Source: Synechococcus sp. ARS1019
GTDB taxonomy: Bacteria > Cyanobacteriota > Cyanobacteriia > PCC-6307 > Cyanobiaceae
Assembly: GCA_002690325.1 (NCBI GenBank)
Contig: NZED01000031.1
Span: forward strand, 6,974 to 39,529
Reading direction: 5' to 3'
DNA length: 32,556 nucleotides
Below are positions 1-8,871 of this stretch, piece by piece. The notes below the pieces were generated by a model. That model was not told the origin of the DNA and ran no database searches. It worked only from the letters and a program-made list of their open reading frames with translations. The position numbers and the translations under genes are program-made. Position 1 is the stretch's first letter; each line of letters begins with the position of its first letter.

Positions 1-284
1 CAAAGAGAAGACTGAGCCTCACCCGCAAAACTCAATCAATCGAGCAATGGGACCTTTCTCGCCTCTAATAGCAATATACAACGCATATTTCATGCTTTAG
101 GCCTTACTGCTCAAGGGTGATTCCTGGCGGAATCAATTGCGCATGTATCAAAATAGCGCCATATCCACGAGTATATAGATAAAAAAGGAATCAATCCAAT
201 ACAATCAACTCCGCTGAGCAATTGACAAAGGCTATTAAACCAACCCTAAATATTTAAGCTTTTATCGTATTAATTGGGAAAGCC

Positions 285-452
285 TCAATCCCCGCAGGTG
301 CAGCCACAAGAACCACTGCCATGACAGGGCTCGTTATTGACATGACCCGTGGAACATGGCTTAGAGCAGAAGAGCTGTCCATTGAGCGAAACAGCACTCG
401 ACTCTTCGACCTCACATGAACATTTAGTGCACGCACATTTGGCTTTTGTCAC
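285..452 (-). CDS. bmtA: Bacterial metallothionein (SmtA/BmtA family), 55 aa, GTG start
   Basis: Manual reverse-strand translation: VTKAKCACTKCSCEVEESSAVSLNGQLFCSKPCSTGHVNNEPCHGSGSCGCTCGD*. 10 Cys and 2 His; the KCACxxCxC start and the CGC-x-C tail resemble cyanobacterial SmtA. Absent from the ORF track because it is shorter than 60 aa. Confidence 0.93.
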   Translation of the reverse strand: MTKAKCACTKCSCEVEESSAVSLNGQLFCSKPCSTGHVNNEPCHGSGSCGCTCGD

Positions 453-476
453 AACCAACTTGCAATAACACTCTTA

Positions 477-505
477 ACTCTAGTGACATTTGATTCATCA
501 GTCAA
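477..505 (-). promoter_or_regulatory. Candidate sigma70-type promoter of the metallothionein gene (TTGACT-N17-TAGAGT)
   Basis: On the minus strand, TTGACT (505..500), 17-nt spacer, TAGAGT (482..477), about 25 nt upstream of the GTG start. Confidence 0.4.
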
Positions 506-507
506 AT
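488..507. promoter_or_regulatory. Candidate operator: 20-bp inverted repeat ATTTGA-N8-TCAAAT overlapping the -35 element
   Basis: Plus strand ATTTGATTCATCAGTCAAAT; 8 of 10 symmetric pairs match; overlaps the putative -35 of bmtA. Confidence 0.45.
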
Positions 508-803
508 CCAAGAAGTTCAATACAAGAATGGTTCTCATTTCTATCTAAATGTTGCTGACAAACGCCTGCCCTCAACTACCAGGAACACCATGCCGTCATG
601 CGCAAAGCGTGTGACCAGACAGACGCAACCACCCGATCGTCAAGACGACTCGGAGGCACGTCACCGACGACGTCGACGGCCATTGGATCAAGCGTTCTGC
701 CCTTTGAGCCGATCGCAGAGCACGGAATCGGACAGGCAGGACGTTTAGGCATCTGAAGGGATATCTCGTGTTCTACGGTCGCGGCTGCCGATGGAATCCG
801 GTG

Positions 804-2354
804 ATGGCCCAGCGATCCAGCCCGTCCGTGCTGAACCAGTGGTTTGCGAACCCGAGCAAGGACCTTCTCTCAGGACTGGTCGTGGCCTTCGCCATGATTC
901 CTGAGGCGATTGCTTTTTCAGGAATCGCTGGCGTCGATCCGAAAGTGGGCCTATTCGGAGCGTTCTGCCTTTCACTCACGATCGCTGTCGTGGGTGGTCG
1001 GATGGCCATGATCACGTCTGCAACAGGCTCCACGGCTCTGTTGATGACGGGCCTCGTCGCCACCGGTGAAGCTCGCGGTCCCGGGCTTGGCGTGCAGTAC
1101 CTGATGGTTGCAGGGTTGGTCACTGGCGTCCTCCAGATCCTCTGGGGTTACTTGAGACTCGCCTATCAAATGCGCTTCGTCCCCCAAGGGGTTCTCAGCG
1201 GTTTTGTGAACGCTTTGGCGCTTCTGATTTTTCAGGCACAGCTACCGCAGCTGGGGTTGGATTTTCATCACAGCGATGGAGCGTCGTTGCTGCCCCACGG
1301 AGGACAGATTCCGATTGTGTGGGGCCTCGTTGTGCTGGGTTTAGCCATCATTTACGGCCTCCCACGCCTCACTCGAGTCGTTCCATCACAACTGGTCGCG
1401 ATCGTCGTACTAACTGCCATCAGCGTGGGGCTCAGCTTTGACATCCCAACCGTTAGCAGCCTCGGCACGCTTCCAGACGGTCTTCCAACCTTCAGCATTC
1501 CGTTTGGAGCAGGCGGCGTTCCCTTCAATCTCGACACCCTCGGACTTGTCCTGCCAACAGCACTAGCCATTTCGTTGGTCGGTCTGATGGAGACCTTCCT
1601 CACCCAAGACATTCTCGACGACAAGACCGACACGACAACGAACAAAAACACGGAGGCGCGCGGTCAAGGCATTGCCAACATCGTGTCGTCGTTGTTTGGA
1701 GGCATGGCTGGCTGTGCCCTTGTTGGCCAGTCCGTGATGAATGTGGACAACGGCGGACGCACCCGTCTCTCCACCTTGTTCTCCGGTGTCAGTCTGCTGG
1801 CCATGATCCTGCTGGCAGGTCCCTGGCTCAAGCAGATCCCAATGGCTGCACTCGTGGCAGTGATGATCAGCATCGCCGTCAGCACCGCCGACATCAACGG
1901 TCTGCGCAACCTTCGGCAGATTCCCAAGAGCGATACCTCGGTGATGTTGATGACCTTTGCCGTCACCATGCTCACCACACCTCACAACCTTGCACTTGGG
2001 GTTCTTGCTGGTGTTGCCCTTGCTGGAATTCTGTTTAGCCGCAAAGTGGCCAAGGTGATCCAGGTAGACACCATTGATCTCAGCGACGAGGAACGCTGTT
2101 ATCGCGTCACCGGCCAGCTCTTCTTCGTCAGCAAGGTGTATTTCCTCCAAGGCTTCGATCTCCACGATCACCCCGCCAAAATCACCATTGATCTGTCATC
2201 CGCCCATATCTGGGATCAAAGCGGTGTAGCGGCGCTGGACCAAATCATCCGCAAATTCCGCAATGGTGGATCTGTCGTTGAGGTTGTGGGCCTAAATGAG
2301 GAGAGCTTGAATCTGTTTGAACGCATCGGCGGCCAAGAGTCAGCACATGCCTAA
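804..2354 (+). CDS. SulP-family anion transporter with C-terminal STAS domain (sulfate/bicarbonate type)
   Basis: Multi-TM protein with [32 protein letters not shown] and a C-terminal STAS-like segment ([23 protein letters not shown]). The ATG at 804 is preferred over the GTG at 768. Confidence 0.9.
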   Translation: MAQRSSPSVLNQWFANPSKDLLSGLVVAFAMIPEAIAFSGIAGVDPKVGLFGAFCLSLTIAVVGGRMAMITSATGSTALLMTGLVATGEARGPGLGVQYLMVAGLVTGVLQILWGYLRLAYQMRFVPQGVLSGFVNALALLIFQAQLPQLGLDFHHSDGASLLPHGGQIPIVWGLVVLGLAIIYGLPRLTRVVPSQLVAIVVLTAISVGLSFDIPTVSSLGTLPDGLPTFSIPFGAGGVPFNLDTLGLVLPTALAISLVGLMETFLTQDILDDKTDTTTNKNTEARGQGIANIVSSLFGGMAGCALVGQSVMNVDNGGRTRLSTLFSGVSLLAMILLAGPWLKQIPMAALVAVMISIAVSTADINGLRNLRQIPKSDTSVMLMTFAVTMLTTPHNLALGVLAGVALAGILFSRKVAKVIQVDTIDLSDEERCYRVTGQLFFVSKVYFLQGFDLHDHPAKITIDLSSAHIWDQSGVAALDQIIRKFRNGGSVVEVVGLNEESLNLFERIGGQESAHA

Positions 2355-2363
2355 AGCTCAGGA

Positions 2364-2693
2364 TCAGATCGACTGATCCAGCTGATGCATCAGAGCCAAG
2401 CAAGATGTCATATCCGTTTTCATATTGGACAATCGAATTTTGACTTGTTGATCAGCTGGATTGAGCTGCACATATTGAGACGTGACGTCGTTACCGATAC
2501 TCATCAACAAACAAAGTGTTTCCAAATCTCCGCTGTTTGAGGCTCTATCCTTCGCACCATCCACGAGAACTTTTAAGAGCGACATTTTGTTGTTGTAAGC
2601 CTGCCGATCGCCATGATCCCAAGCATGGCAAGGAGTTGCTGCTGAGAGCAGAGAAACCAAAACAGATGCCACCAACGGCACGGCGGCCCGCAT
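2364..2693 (-). CDS. Hypothetical secreted protein, 109 aa
   Basis: N-terminal signal peptide MRAAVPLVASVLVSLLSAATPCHA; intact ORF between flanking genes. Confidence 0.65.
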   Translation of the reverse strand: MRAAVPLVASVLVSLLSAATPCHAWDHGDRQAYNNKMSLLKVLVDGAKDRASNSGDLETLCLLMSIGNDVTSQYVQLNPADQQVKIRLSNMKTDMTSCLALMHQLDQSI

Positions 2694-2781
2694 TAGGGAA
2701 AGTCAGTTACCAAAAAGTTAGGTGCATTTGCCCGACATGAAAGGAGATCTGGGACAATCCATCCGATCCGTACCATCGCCA

Positions 2782-3843
2782 ATGATCCGATTCAGTCGAT
2801 TCCTTCTGATCGGAGCGTTGGCGGGCCTGAGTGGTCTGCTCAGTAGTTGTGCATCGCTCAGTGATGCCGAAACCTCTCGCCTCGATCTTGTCCGCCAACG
2901 AGGTGAATTGCTCTGCGGCGTCAGCGGCAAAATTCCGGGATTCAGTTTTCTCAGCCCAGAAGGCCGCTACACGGGTTTGGATATTGATATTTGCCGGGCG
3001 ATGGCAGCGGCTTTCGTCGGTGATTCAGAAAGCGTTCAATACCGCCCACTGACAGCACCGGAACGCTTCACAGCACTGCGTTCCGGTGAAATCGACCTCT
3101 TGTCGCGAAACACCACACACACCCTCAGTCGAGATGCCAGCGGTGGCAATGGCCTCAGTGTTGGCCCAGTGGTCTTCCACGACGGGCAGGGACTCCTCGT
3201 ACCAACCGCCAGTGGTGTGCGTTCGATGGATGACCTGCGCGGCAAGCCAATCTGCGTGGGGTCCGGGACCACCACCGAGCAGAACCTCAATGATGCTTTT
3301 TCTGCCCAGGGGCTGCCCTATACACCGATCAAATACCAAGACCTCAATCAAGTCGTGGGGGGGTATCTGCAAGGGCGCTGTGCCGCGATGACATCAGACC
3401 GTTCACAACTGGCAGCAGCACGATCTGGATTCGCCGCCCCTAACGCCCATCAAATCCTTGGCGAACGACTCAGTAAGGAACCCTTGGCTCCCGCCGTTGT
3501 CGGCGGAGATCAACGCATGTCTGATGCCATGACTTGGGCTGTGTATGCCCTCATCGAGGCCGAAGAACGGGGCATCACACAGAACAACGTGGACGCCATG
3601 GTGAGCAAAGCCGAAGCAGACCCAAGTCAAACCGCACTTCGGCGCTTTCTTGGCATCGACGGCGGACTCGGTAGCAAGCTTGGACTTGCTGATGATTTCG
3701 TGGTGCAAATTATTCGTGCCACCGGAAACTACGGCGAGATCTACGACCGGCATCTCGGGCCAAAGAGTGCCGTTGATATCCCTCGGGGCGCCAATCGCCT
3801 CGCGGAGGACGGTGGGCTCATGATCGCGCCTCCATTCACCTGA
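2782..3843 (+). CDS. Amino-acid ABC transporter substrate-binding lipoprotein (AapJ/NatF type)
   Basis: Lipobox-like LSGLLSSC; RGELLCGVSGKIPGFSFLSPEGRYTGLDIDICRAMAAA matches the SBP_bac_3 fold of general L-amino-acid binding proteins; followed by permeases and an ATPase. Confidence 0.92.
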   Translation: MIRFSRFLLIGALAGLSGLLSSCASLSDAETSRLDLVRQRGELLCGVSGKIPGFSFLSPEGRYTGLDIDICRAMAAAFVGDSESVQYRPLTAPERFTALRSGEIDLLSRNTTHTLSRDASGGNGLSVGPVVFHDGQGLLVPTASGVRSMDDLRGKPICVGSGTTTEQNLNDAFSAQGLPYTPIKYQDLNQVVGGYLQGRCAAMTSDRSQLAAARSGFAAPNAHQILGERLSKEPLAPAVVGGDQRMSDAMTWAVYALIEAEERGITQNNVDAMVSKAEADPSQTALRRFLGIDGGLGSKLGLADDFVVQIIRATGNYGEIYDRHLGPKSAVDIPRGANRLAEDGGLMIAPPFT

Positions 3844-4733
3844 TGGGTCGGAAAACTGTTCTGATTCAGCTCGCACTTGCCGCCTTGCTGCTGGCAGTGC
3901 TGGCATTGCTGGTCAACAACCTCACCGTGAACCTGATCCGCACAGGCCTCGGGCTTGGATTCAGCTGGCTTAGCCGGCCAGCTGGCTTCGCACTGGCTGA
4001 AACCGCGCTGCCATACTCCCCTTCCGACAGCTACTTGTGGGCCCTTCTGATCGGCTGGATGAACAGCCTCAAGGTCATTCTGGCGGGACTTGTGTTGGCA
4101 ACTCTGCTCGGCATCACAGCAGGGGCTGCACGCATTAGTTCCAACCATCTGCTGCGCACTCTGGCCAGCGGCTATGTCGCCGTCATCCGCCAAGTTCCAC
4201 TGCTCCTGCAGTTGTTGTTCTGGTATTTCGTCGCGTTTCTTGGCCTCCCTGAAACTCCAATCGGTGGACTCATCCAACTGTCGAATCAAGGCATCAATAT
4301 CTTGGGGCTCCCCTTAAGTGTTGAATTCTGCGCTGTCCTCACCGGACTTACCGTATTTACGGGGGCATCCATCGCCGAGATTGTTCGGGGCGGCATCAAC
4401 GCCGTACCAAGAGGTCAATGGGAGGCCTACAGAAGCCTTGGGCTTGGAGAAGGTCTTGGCCTGCGCCGAATCGTCCTGCCTCAGGCGTTGCCAGCGATCT
4501 TGCCAGCGCTCACGAGTCAATACCTCAACCTTGCCAAAAACAGCACCCTGGCCATTGCTGTTGGCTATGCAGATCTCTATGCCGTCAGCGATACCACCAT
4601 CACCCAAACCGGTCGGGCCATCGAAGGGTTTCTCCTTCTATTGGTGAGTTTCCTATTGCTGAACCTATTGATCAGCGGAGGGATGACGGCCTTCAACGGT
4701 TGGGTCCTCGGTCGACTGCGGAGGAGTCGTTGA
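3843..4733 (+). CDS. Amino-acid ABC transporter permease (AapQ/NatG type)
   Basis: HisM-type permease signature TGASIAEIVRGGINAVPRGQWEAYRSLGLGEGLGLRRIVLPQALPAILP; start overlaps the upstream stop (TGATG). Confidence 0.92.
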   Translation: MGRKTVLIQLALAALLLAVLALLVNNLTVNLIRTGLGLGFSWLSRPAGFALAETALPYSPSDSYLWALLIGWMNSLKVILAGLVLATLLGITAGAARISSNHLLRTLASGYVAVIRQVPLLLQLLFWYFVAFLGLPETPIGGLIQLSNQGINILGLPLSVEFCAVLTGLTVFTGASIAEIVRGGINAVPRGQWEAYRSLGLGEGLGLRRIVLPQALPAILPALTSQYLNLAKNSTLAIAVGYADLYAVSDTTITQTGRAIEGFLLLLVSFLLLNLLISGGMTAFNGWVLGRLRRSR

Positions 4734-5707
4734 TGAACAAGGCACTGGACCGTCTCATCACACTCACCTTGATCGCTCTCTTGGGTTGGGGAGGCTGGTC
4801 AGTGCTGCACTGGCTTCTTGTCGGAGCCGACTGGGCGGTGGTGCGCAGCAATCTTCCGCTCTATGCCGTTGGCAGCTACCCAGAGGAGCAACGCTGGCGA
4901 CCCCTGCTTTGGATTGCCGGTCTGATCGTATTGATCACTCTCACCTTGGCTGGCCCCCGAACAGGTCTGTGGCGCAAAGCTCTACCGATCACGTGGATTG
5001 CCATGGCCCCCGTCGGCCTGTGGCTGCTTGCTGGCGGCATTGGCCTCCTCCCAGTGGGAACGCGCGACTGGGGAGGCCTCACACTCACGCTGCTCTTGAC
5101 CGCCGGAAGCGGGCTACTCGCACTTCCGATGGGCGTGCTTCTAGCACTGGGGCGACGCAGTTCTCTACCGGTCCTGCGTTGGACCAGCGTGGGATACATC
5201 GAACTGATGCGAGCAGTCCCGCTCATTGCCGTTCTGTTCTTCGGTCAACTCCTGATTCCGCTGTTCCTGCCGCCAGGATTGGAAATCAACCGGGTGCTGC
5301 GAGCTGTGGTCGCGTTTGCCCTGTTCGCGGCGGCTTACATCGCCGAAGACGTCCGCGGCGGCCTGCAATCCATCCCGCCGACCCAACAGGAAGCCGCTCA
5401 AGTGTTGGGGCTCTCCCCCCGGCAGACCCTGCAATTGGTGGTGTTGCCTCAAGCCCTTCGCATTGCCCTGCCATCACTGACCAATCAAGCGGTAGGGCTG
5501 CTGCAAAACACCAGTCTCATGGCCATTCTTGGACTGGTTGAACTCCTCGGAATCAGCCGAAGCTTGCTTGCGAATCCGGCCTTTATCGGACGTTATCTAG
5601 AGGTCTACCTCTGGTTAGCTGCGGTTTACTGGCTGGCGTGCACGGCGATGGCTTTGCTGGCCCGTCACCTCGAGATCCAGCTCGACCCTGTTCGTTCCAA
5701 CCGATGA
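4733..5707 (+). CDS. Amino-acid ABC transporter permease (AapM/NatH type)
   Basis: AAYIAEDVRGGLQSIPPTQQEAAQVLGLSPRQTLQLVVLPQALRIALP; ATG at 4733 overlaps the upstream stop. The track ORF starting at 4418 is over-extended. Confidence 0.9.
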   Translation: MNKALDRLITLTLIALLGWGGWSVLHWLLVGADWAVVRSNLPLYAVGSYPEEQRWRPLLWIAGLIVLITLTLAGPRTGLWRKALPITWIAMAPVGLWLLAGGIGLLPVGTRDWGGLTLTLLLTAGSGLLALPMGVLLALGRRSSLPVLRWTSVGYIELMRAVPLIAVLFFGQLLIPLFLPPGLEINRVLRAVVAFALFAAAYIAEDVRGGLQSIPPTQQEAAQVLGLSPRQTLQLVVLPQALRIALPSLTNQAVGLLQNTSLMAILGLVELLGISRSLLANPAFIGRYLEVYLWLAAVYWLACTAMALLARHLEIQLDPVRSNR

Positions 5708-6447
5708 CCGTTGCGATTCGCGCCACCGATCTGGTGAAGAGTTACACCCCAGGGCTTCGCGCCCTCGACGGGGTGACGTTGGAGGTCACCAGCGGTGAGG
5801 TGCTGGTCGTCATGGGACCATCAGGCTCTGGGAAAAGCACCCTGATTCGGACGTTCAACGGTCTTGAAACCTTGGATGGTGGGCAACTCGATGTCCTCGG
5901 CGTGCGACTGGATGCCACCCATGAAGAACGCCAGGTGCGGGCCATTCGCCGTCGGGTGGGAATGGTGTTTCAGCAATTCAATCTTTTCCCTCACCTGTCG
6001 ATCATCGACAACATCACCCTGGCCCCCATCAAGGTGCAACAGCGCCCCAAGGACGAAGCCGAGCAGCAGGCCATCGACCTATTGGACCAGATGGGCATTC
6101 GAGAGCAGGCCCATAAGTTTCCGGCGCAGCTGAGCGGTGGCCAACAACAGCGCGTCGCCATCGCCCGCGCCTTAGCCCTCGAGCCAGAAGTCATGCTGTT
6201 CGATGAACCCACCAGTGCCTTGGACCCCGAACGGGTCAAGGAGGTTTTGGACGCGATGCGACAGCTCGCCAAAGGGGGAATGACGATGGTGGTGGTCACC
6301 CACGAACTTGGGTTCGCCAGAGAGGTCGCAGACCGCGTGATGTTCATGGACCATGGCCGGGTGATTGAAACGTCCGACCCCAAATCCTTCTTCAACAATG
6401 CACAAGAGGAACGCAGTCGCCAGTTCCTTAACCAGATGCAAAATTAA
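5704..6447 (+). CDS. Polar amino-acid ABC transporter ATP-binding protein
   Basis: Walker A GPSGSGKST, signature LSGGQQQRVAIARAL, Walker B VMLFDEPTSALDPE; ATGA overlap with the upstream gene. Confidence 0.96.
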   Translation: MTVAIRATDLVKSYTPGLRALDGVTLEVTSGEVLVVMGPSGSGKSTLIRTFNGLETLDGGQLDVLGVRLDATHEERQVRAIRRRVGMVFQQFNLFPHLSIIDNITLAPIKVQQRPKDEAEQQAIDLLDQMGIREQAHKFPAQLSGGQQQRVAIARALALEPEVMLFDEPTSALDPERVKEVLDAMRQLAKGGMTMVVVTHELGFAREVADRVMFMDHGRVIETSDPKSFFNNAQEERSRQFLNQMQN

Positions 6448-6468
6448 GAATAAATTAACCCAATAATA

Positions 6469-6639
6469 TCAATTTTTTTCGTCTAATTTGACAATACTGT
6501 ATTCCACACGCTCATCATCAGAGCAACAAAAGTCTCGGTAATAGCGCTCTAACTCTTCATAAGCATCGTCGTAACTTGCGAAAATCTGCTTTGTATATGC
6601 ATCCATCTCACCATCATCACGCCGAATGGCGAAGCCCAT
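6469..6639 (-). CDS. Small hypothetical protein, 56 aa
   Basis: Manual translation MGFAIRRDDGEMDAYTKQIFASYDDAYEELERYYRDFCCSDDERVEYSIVKLDEKN*; below the ORF-track cutoff; acidic, globular-looking composition. Confidence 0.65.
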   Translation of the reverse strand: MGFAIRRDDGEMDAYTKQIFASYDDAYEELERYYRDFCCSDDERVEYSIVKLDEKN

Positions 6640-6660
6640 AACAGAACCGTTCAGCAGATC

Positions 6661-6846
6661 TCAAAGATCAAAGGCTGGAATGCGCTCAAGTGCACGCTCA
6701 ACAGCAACCAATTCACGTTCTGTGTCGAGCCAGCTTTCATTGCCAAGAGGCAGCGTCTCAATTTGAACCGAGAGAAGAACCTGCAGCCGCTCCAAGCGCT
6801 CGAGCAGACCATGACGACGCATTAACAGGCGCAACGAGCGTTTCAT
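6661..6846 (-). CDS. Small hypothetical protein, 61 aa, helical
   Basis: Intact ORF MKRSLRLLMRRHGLLERLERLQVLLSVQIETLPLG...; upstream of and in the same frame as the 56-aa ORF. Confidence 0.55.
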   Translation of the reverse strand: MKRSLRLLMRRHGLLERLERLQVLLSVQIETLPLGNESWLDTERELVAVERALERIPAFDL

Positions 6847-6929
6847 CCCAGCTCACCTCTCAGTGAATGGACGGTGAGCAGTTTGGCACAGAGGAGGGTC
6901 GCCTTGGGCCTGTTGAATAAAGAGCCTCC

Positions 6930-7853
6930 GTGAAACACCGCGTGCTGCGGTTGCTACTGGAACTGTTGCCCTCACTGGTCGTGGGCTTCTGGATCGGACG
7001 TCGACAACCTTTAATTGGCCAACGCATCGCAGCTCCCTTGGTGCGTTTTGGCGTGCCGATCAGCGTCATGGGTCTGCTTCTGAAGGGGGGCCTCAGCCTG
7101 CAGATGCTGGAGGCAGCTGGTCTGGCCGTCGCAGCCATCGGACTGATGCAAACGCTGATTTGGTCAGCACCACTGCTGCAAAAGCCACTCCACCACAGAA
7201 GCAACAAGCTGGGGTGCTGCGTTGGCAACACCGCCTATGTGGGCATCCCCGTTGCCCTGGCCCTCCTGCCAGCCGAAGCCCTCCCGATCAGCATCGGGTA
7301 CGACCTTGGCGCCACCCTGCTCACCTGGAGCATCGGCCCCTTGCTGCTTGCCCAACCTGGCGAGCACAACAACCGCCCCCTGCATGATCTGGTCAACAGC
7401 CTTAGCTCCAGCCCTGCGATGAAGGGACTGTTGGGGGCCTTGGTTGTGGTGGCCACGCCTTGGGCTAGCGAGGTTGCCTCGATGCTCTGGCTGCCCTCGC
7501 GGATCGTGATTGTGTTGGCCCTCACAGTCGTCGGCATGCGCCTGGGCAGTGTGTGGTCCGAGGGATCTGATCAACAGCCTCCAACCTCCACGGGAATCAC
7601 CACCGCCACCTTGATCAAGTTGGTCGGATTTCCAATGGTGATGTTCGTGTTGACCTCAGCGCTCAATCTCAAACCGGTGATGGTGCAAGCCCTAACACTG
7701 CAGGCAGCCGCTCCGACAGCAATCTCCATCCTGTTGATTGCAGAAGCTGTCCGCCACGACCAAAGCGTGGCGGCAAGTCTGGTCTTGAGAACCACCATTC
7801 TGGCGGCCGTGAGCACACCAATCTGGGGCTGGATCTTGACCAATCTTGTGTAA
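6930..7853 (+). CDS. AEC (auxin efflux carrier)-family transporter
   Basis: About 10 hydrophobic segments; overall Mem_trans-like architecture (two TM bundles; SIGYDLGATLLTWSIGPLLL). GTG start. Confidence 0.75.
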   Translation: MKHRVLRLLLELLPSLVVGFWIGRRQPLIGQRIAAPLVRFGVPISVMGLLLKGGLSLQMLEAAGLAVAAIGLMQTLIWSAPLLQKPLHHRSNKLGCCVGNTAYVGIPVALALLPAEALPISIGYDLGATLLTWSIGPLLLAQPGEHNNRPLHDLVNSLSSSPAMKGLLGALVVVATPWASEVASMLWLPSRIVIVLALTVVGMRLGSVWSEGSDQQPPTSTGITTATLIKLVGFPMVMFVLTSALNLKPVMVQALTLQAAAPTAISILLIAEAVRHDQSVAASLVLRTTILAAVSTPIWGWILTNLV

Positions 7854-8468
7854 TCAAGCCGATTGAAAACAGCGAAACGTCAAATTGATCCGCGTGCTTA
7901 AGACCCGTCTTCGCGTCGGCAGGGAGTGCATCCAACGCTGCTGACACCCGGGGTGCATGACAAGAAGATCACCATCCGACAGCTGAAGCGACACCTTCCT
8001 CTTCAAGGCAGCGCGTTCTCTCAACACAAAATCACGACTGCCACCCAATGACAACGAGGCAATTGGGCACTGCTGATCGATCTCCGGTTCATCGTCGGCG
8101 TGCCATCCCATTCGGTCGTCGCCGTTGCGATAAAGATTCAACAGGCAGCCATTGAAACGAACATCACAGGCTTCATTCACACGATCCAATAAGGGACGAA
8201 ACCACAGCGGCCACCCCTCGCCGTTGTGCACGGTCCCGCTGTAGCGATATCGCAAGCCCTCTTCAGCGAGGAATGTGGTAAGGCGAGGAACAGGGTGACG
8301 ACGTCCATACACCTGGACGGTGGGCTGCTGCCAATCGACCTGCTCTTGCAAGTGTCGACGCCACTGGTGCGCAAGCTCGGCACCCAGCCAGCCTGAATGC
8401 AGTGTCCAAAGTGCAGACGAGACCTCATCCGACAACATCGGGCGACAGCAGTGGTCAACGTCACCCAC
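7854..8468 (-). CDS. AlkB-like 2OG-Fe(II) oxygenase (alkylated DNA repair family)
   Basis: FNGCLLNLYRNGDDRMGWHADDEPEID (HxD) ... HPGCQQRWMHSLP...RINLTFR; typical AlkB motifs. Confidence 0.93.
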   Translation of the reverse strand: MGDVDHCCRPMLSDEVSSALWTLHSGWLGAELAHQWRRHLQEQVDWQQPTVQVYGRRHPVPRLTTFLAEEGLRYRYSGTVHNGEGWPLWFRPLLDRVNEACDVRFNGCLLNLYRNGDDRMGWHADDEPEIDQQCPIASLSLGGSRDFVLRERAALKRKVSLQLSDGDLLVMHPGCQQRWMHSLPTRRRVLSTRINLTFRCFQSA

Positions 8469-8547
8469 TCTGCTGACTTAAGCGTCAAACCATGACGACG
8501 GATAACGCTTGAAGCCAGAACGACGGGTCTTCCCATACATTTCTGCC

Positions 8548-8871
8548 ATGGGAGCACGGATCACACACGAGGAATTCCTCGAGAGAGCACGAACACGCTT
8601 CGGAGATCAGTTTGATTACAGCGAAATCATCTGGCGCAGTTACAAAAGCCCGGTGAAATTGCGGTGCCGTAAGCACCCAGTTCGCGCCATCACGATCACC
8701 CCGGAAAAGCACTTACAAACCCTTGGCGGCTGCAGACATTGTCTGCGAGAACGCAGGGTTGAAGCCTTGGAGCGCGAGCTGAACCGCAAGGCCGCTCCGG
8801 ACCATCAGTTGAACGAACCCGTTCAACCTGCTTCGGAGACAACCCCTCAGCCGACCAAACTCACACGCTGA
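8548..8871 (+). CDS. Small putative zinc-binding (treble-clef/DUF723-like) protein
   Basis: THEEFLERARTRFGDQFDYSEIIWRSYKSPVKLRCRKHPVRAITITPEKHLQTLGGCRHC matches the pattern F..A...-D-YDYS...Y......C..H......P..HL...GGC..C. Confidence 0.75.
   Translation: MGARITHEEFLERARTRFGDQFDYSEIIWRSYKSPVKLRCRKHPVRAITITPEKHLQTLGGCRHCLRERRVEALERELNRKAAPDHQLNEPVQPASETTPQPTKLTR

Noticed and set aside
254-436. ORF-track 60-aa minus-strand ORF
   Set aside because: It overlaps the metallothionein in another frame; its sequence has no family features, whereas the alternative frame gives a clear Cys-rich metallothionein.
1563-2171. 202-aa minus-strand ORF antisense to the SulP gene
   Set aside because: His/Gln/Gly-rich shadow ORF within a clear transporter gene; typical GC-rich antisense artefact. 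The same holds for most other long overlapping ORFs in the track (for example 3741..4289, 15056..15607, 28200..28835).
804-2354. Calling the SulP transporter BicA
   Set aside because: The N-terminal motif is general to SulP transporters and several paralogues exist in marine Synechococcus; the substrate cannot be assigned from sequence alone.
4418-5707. 429-aa ORF as a full-length protein
   Set aside because: The first ~105 residues overlap the upstream permease in another frame; the real start is the coupled ATG at 4733.
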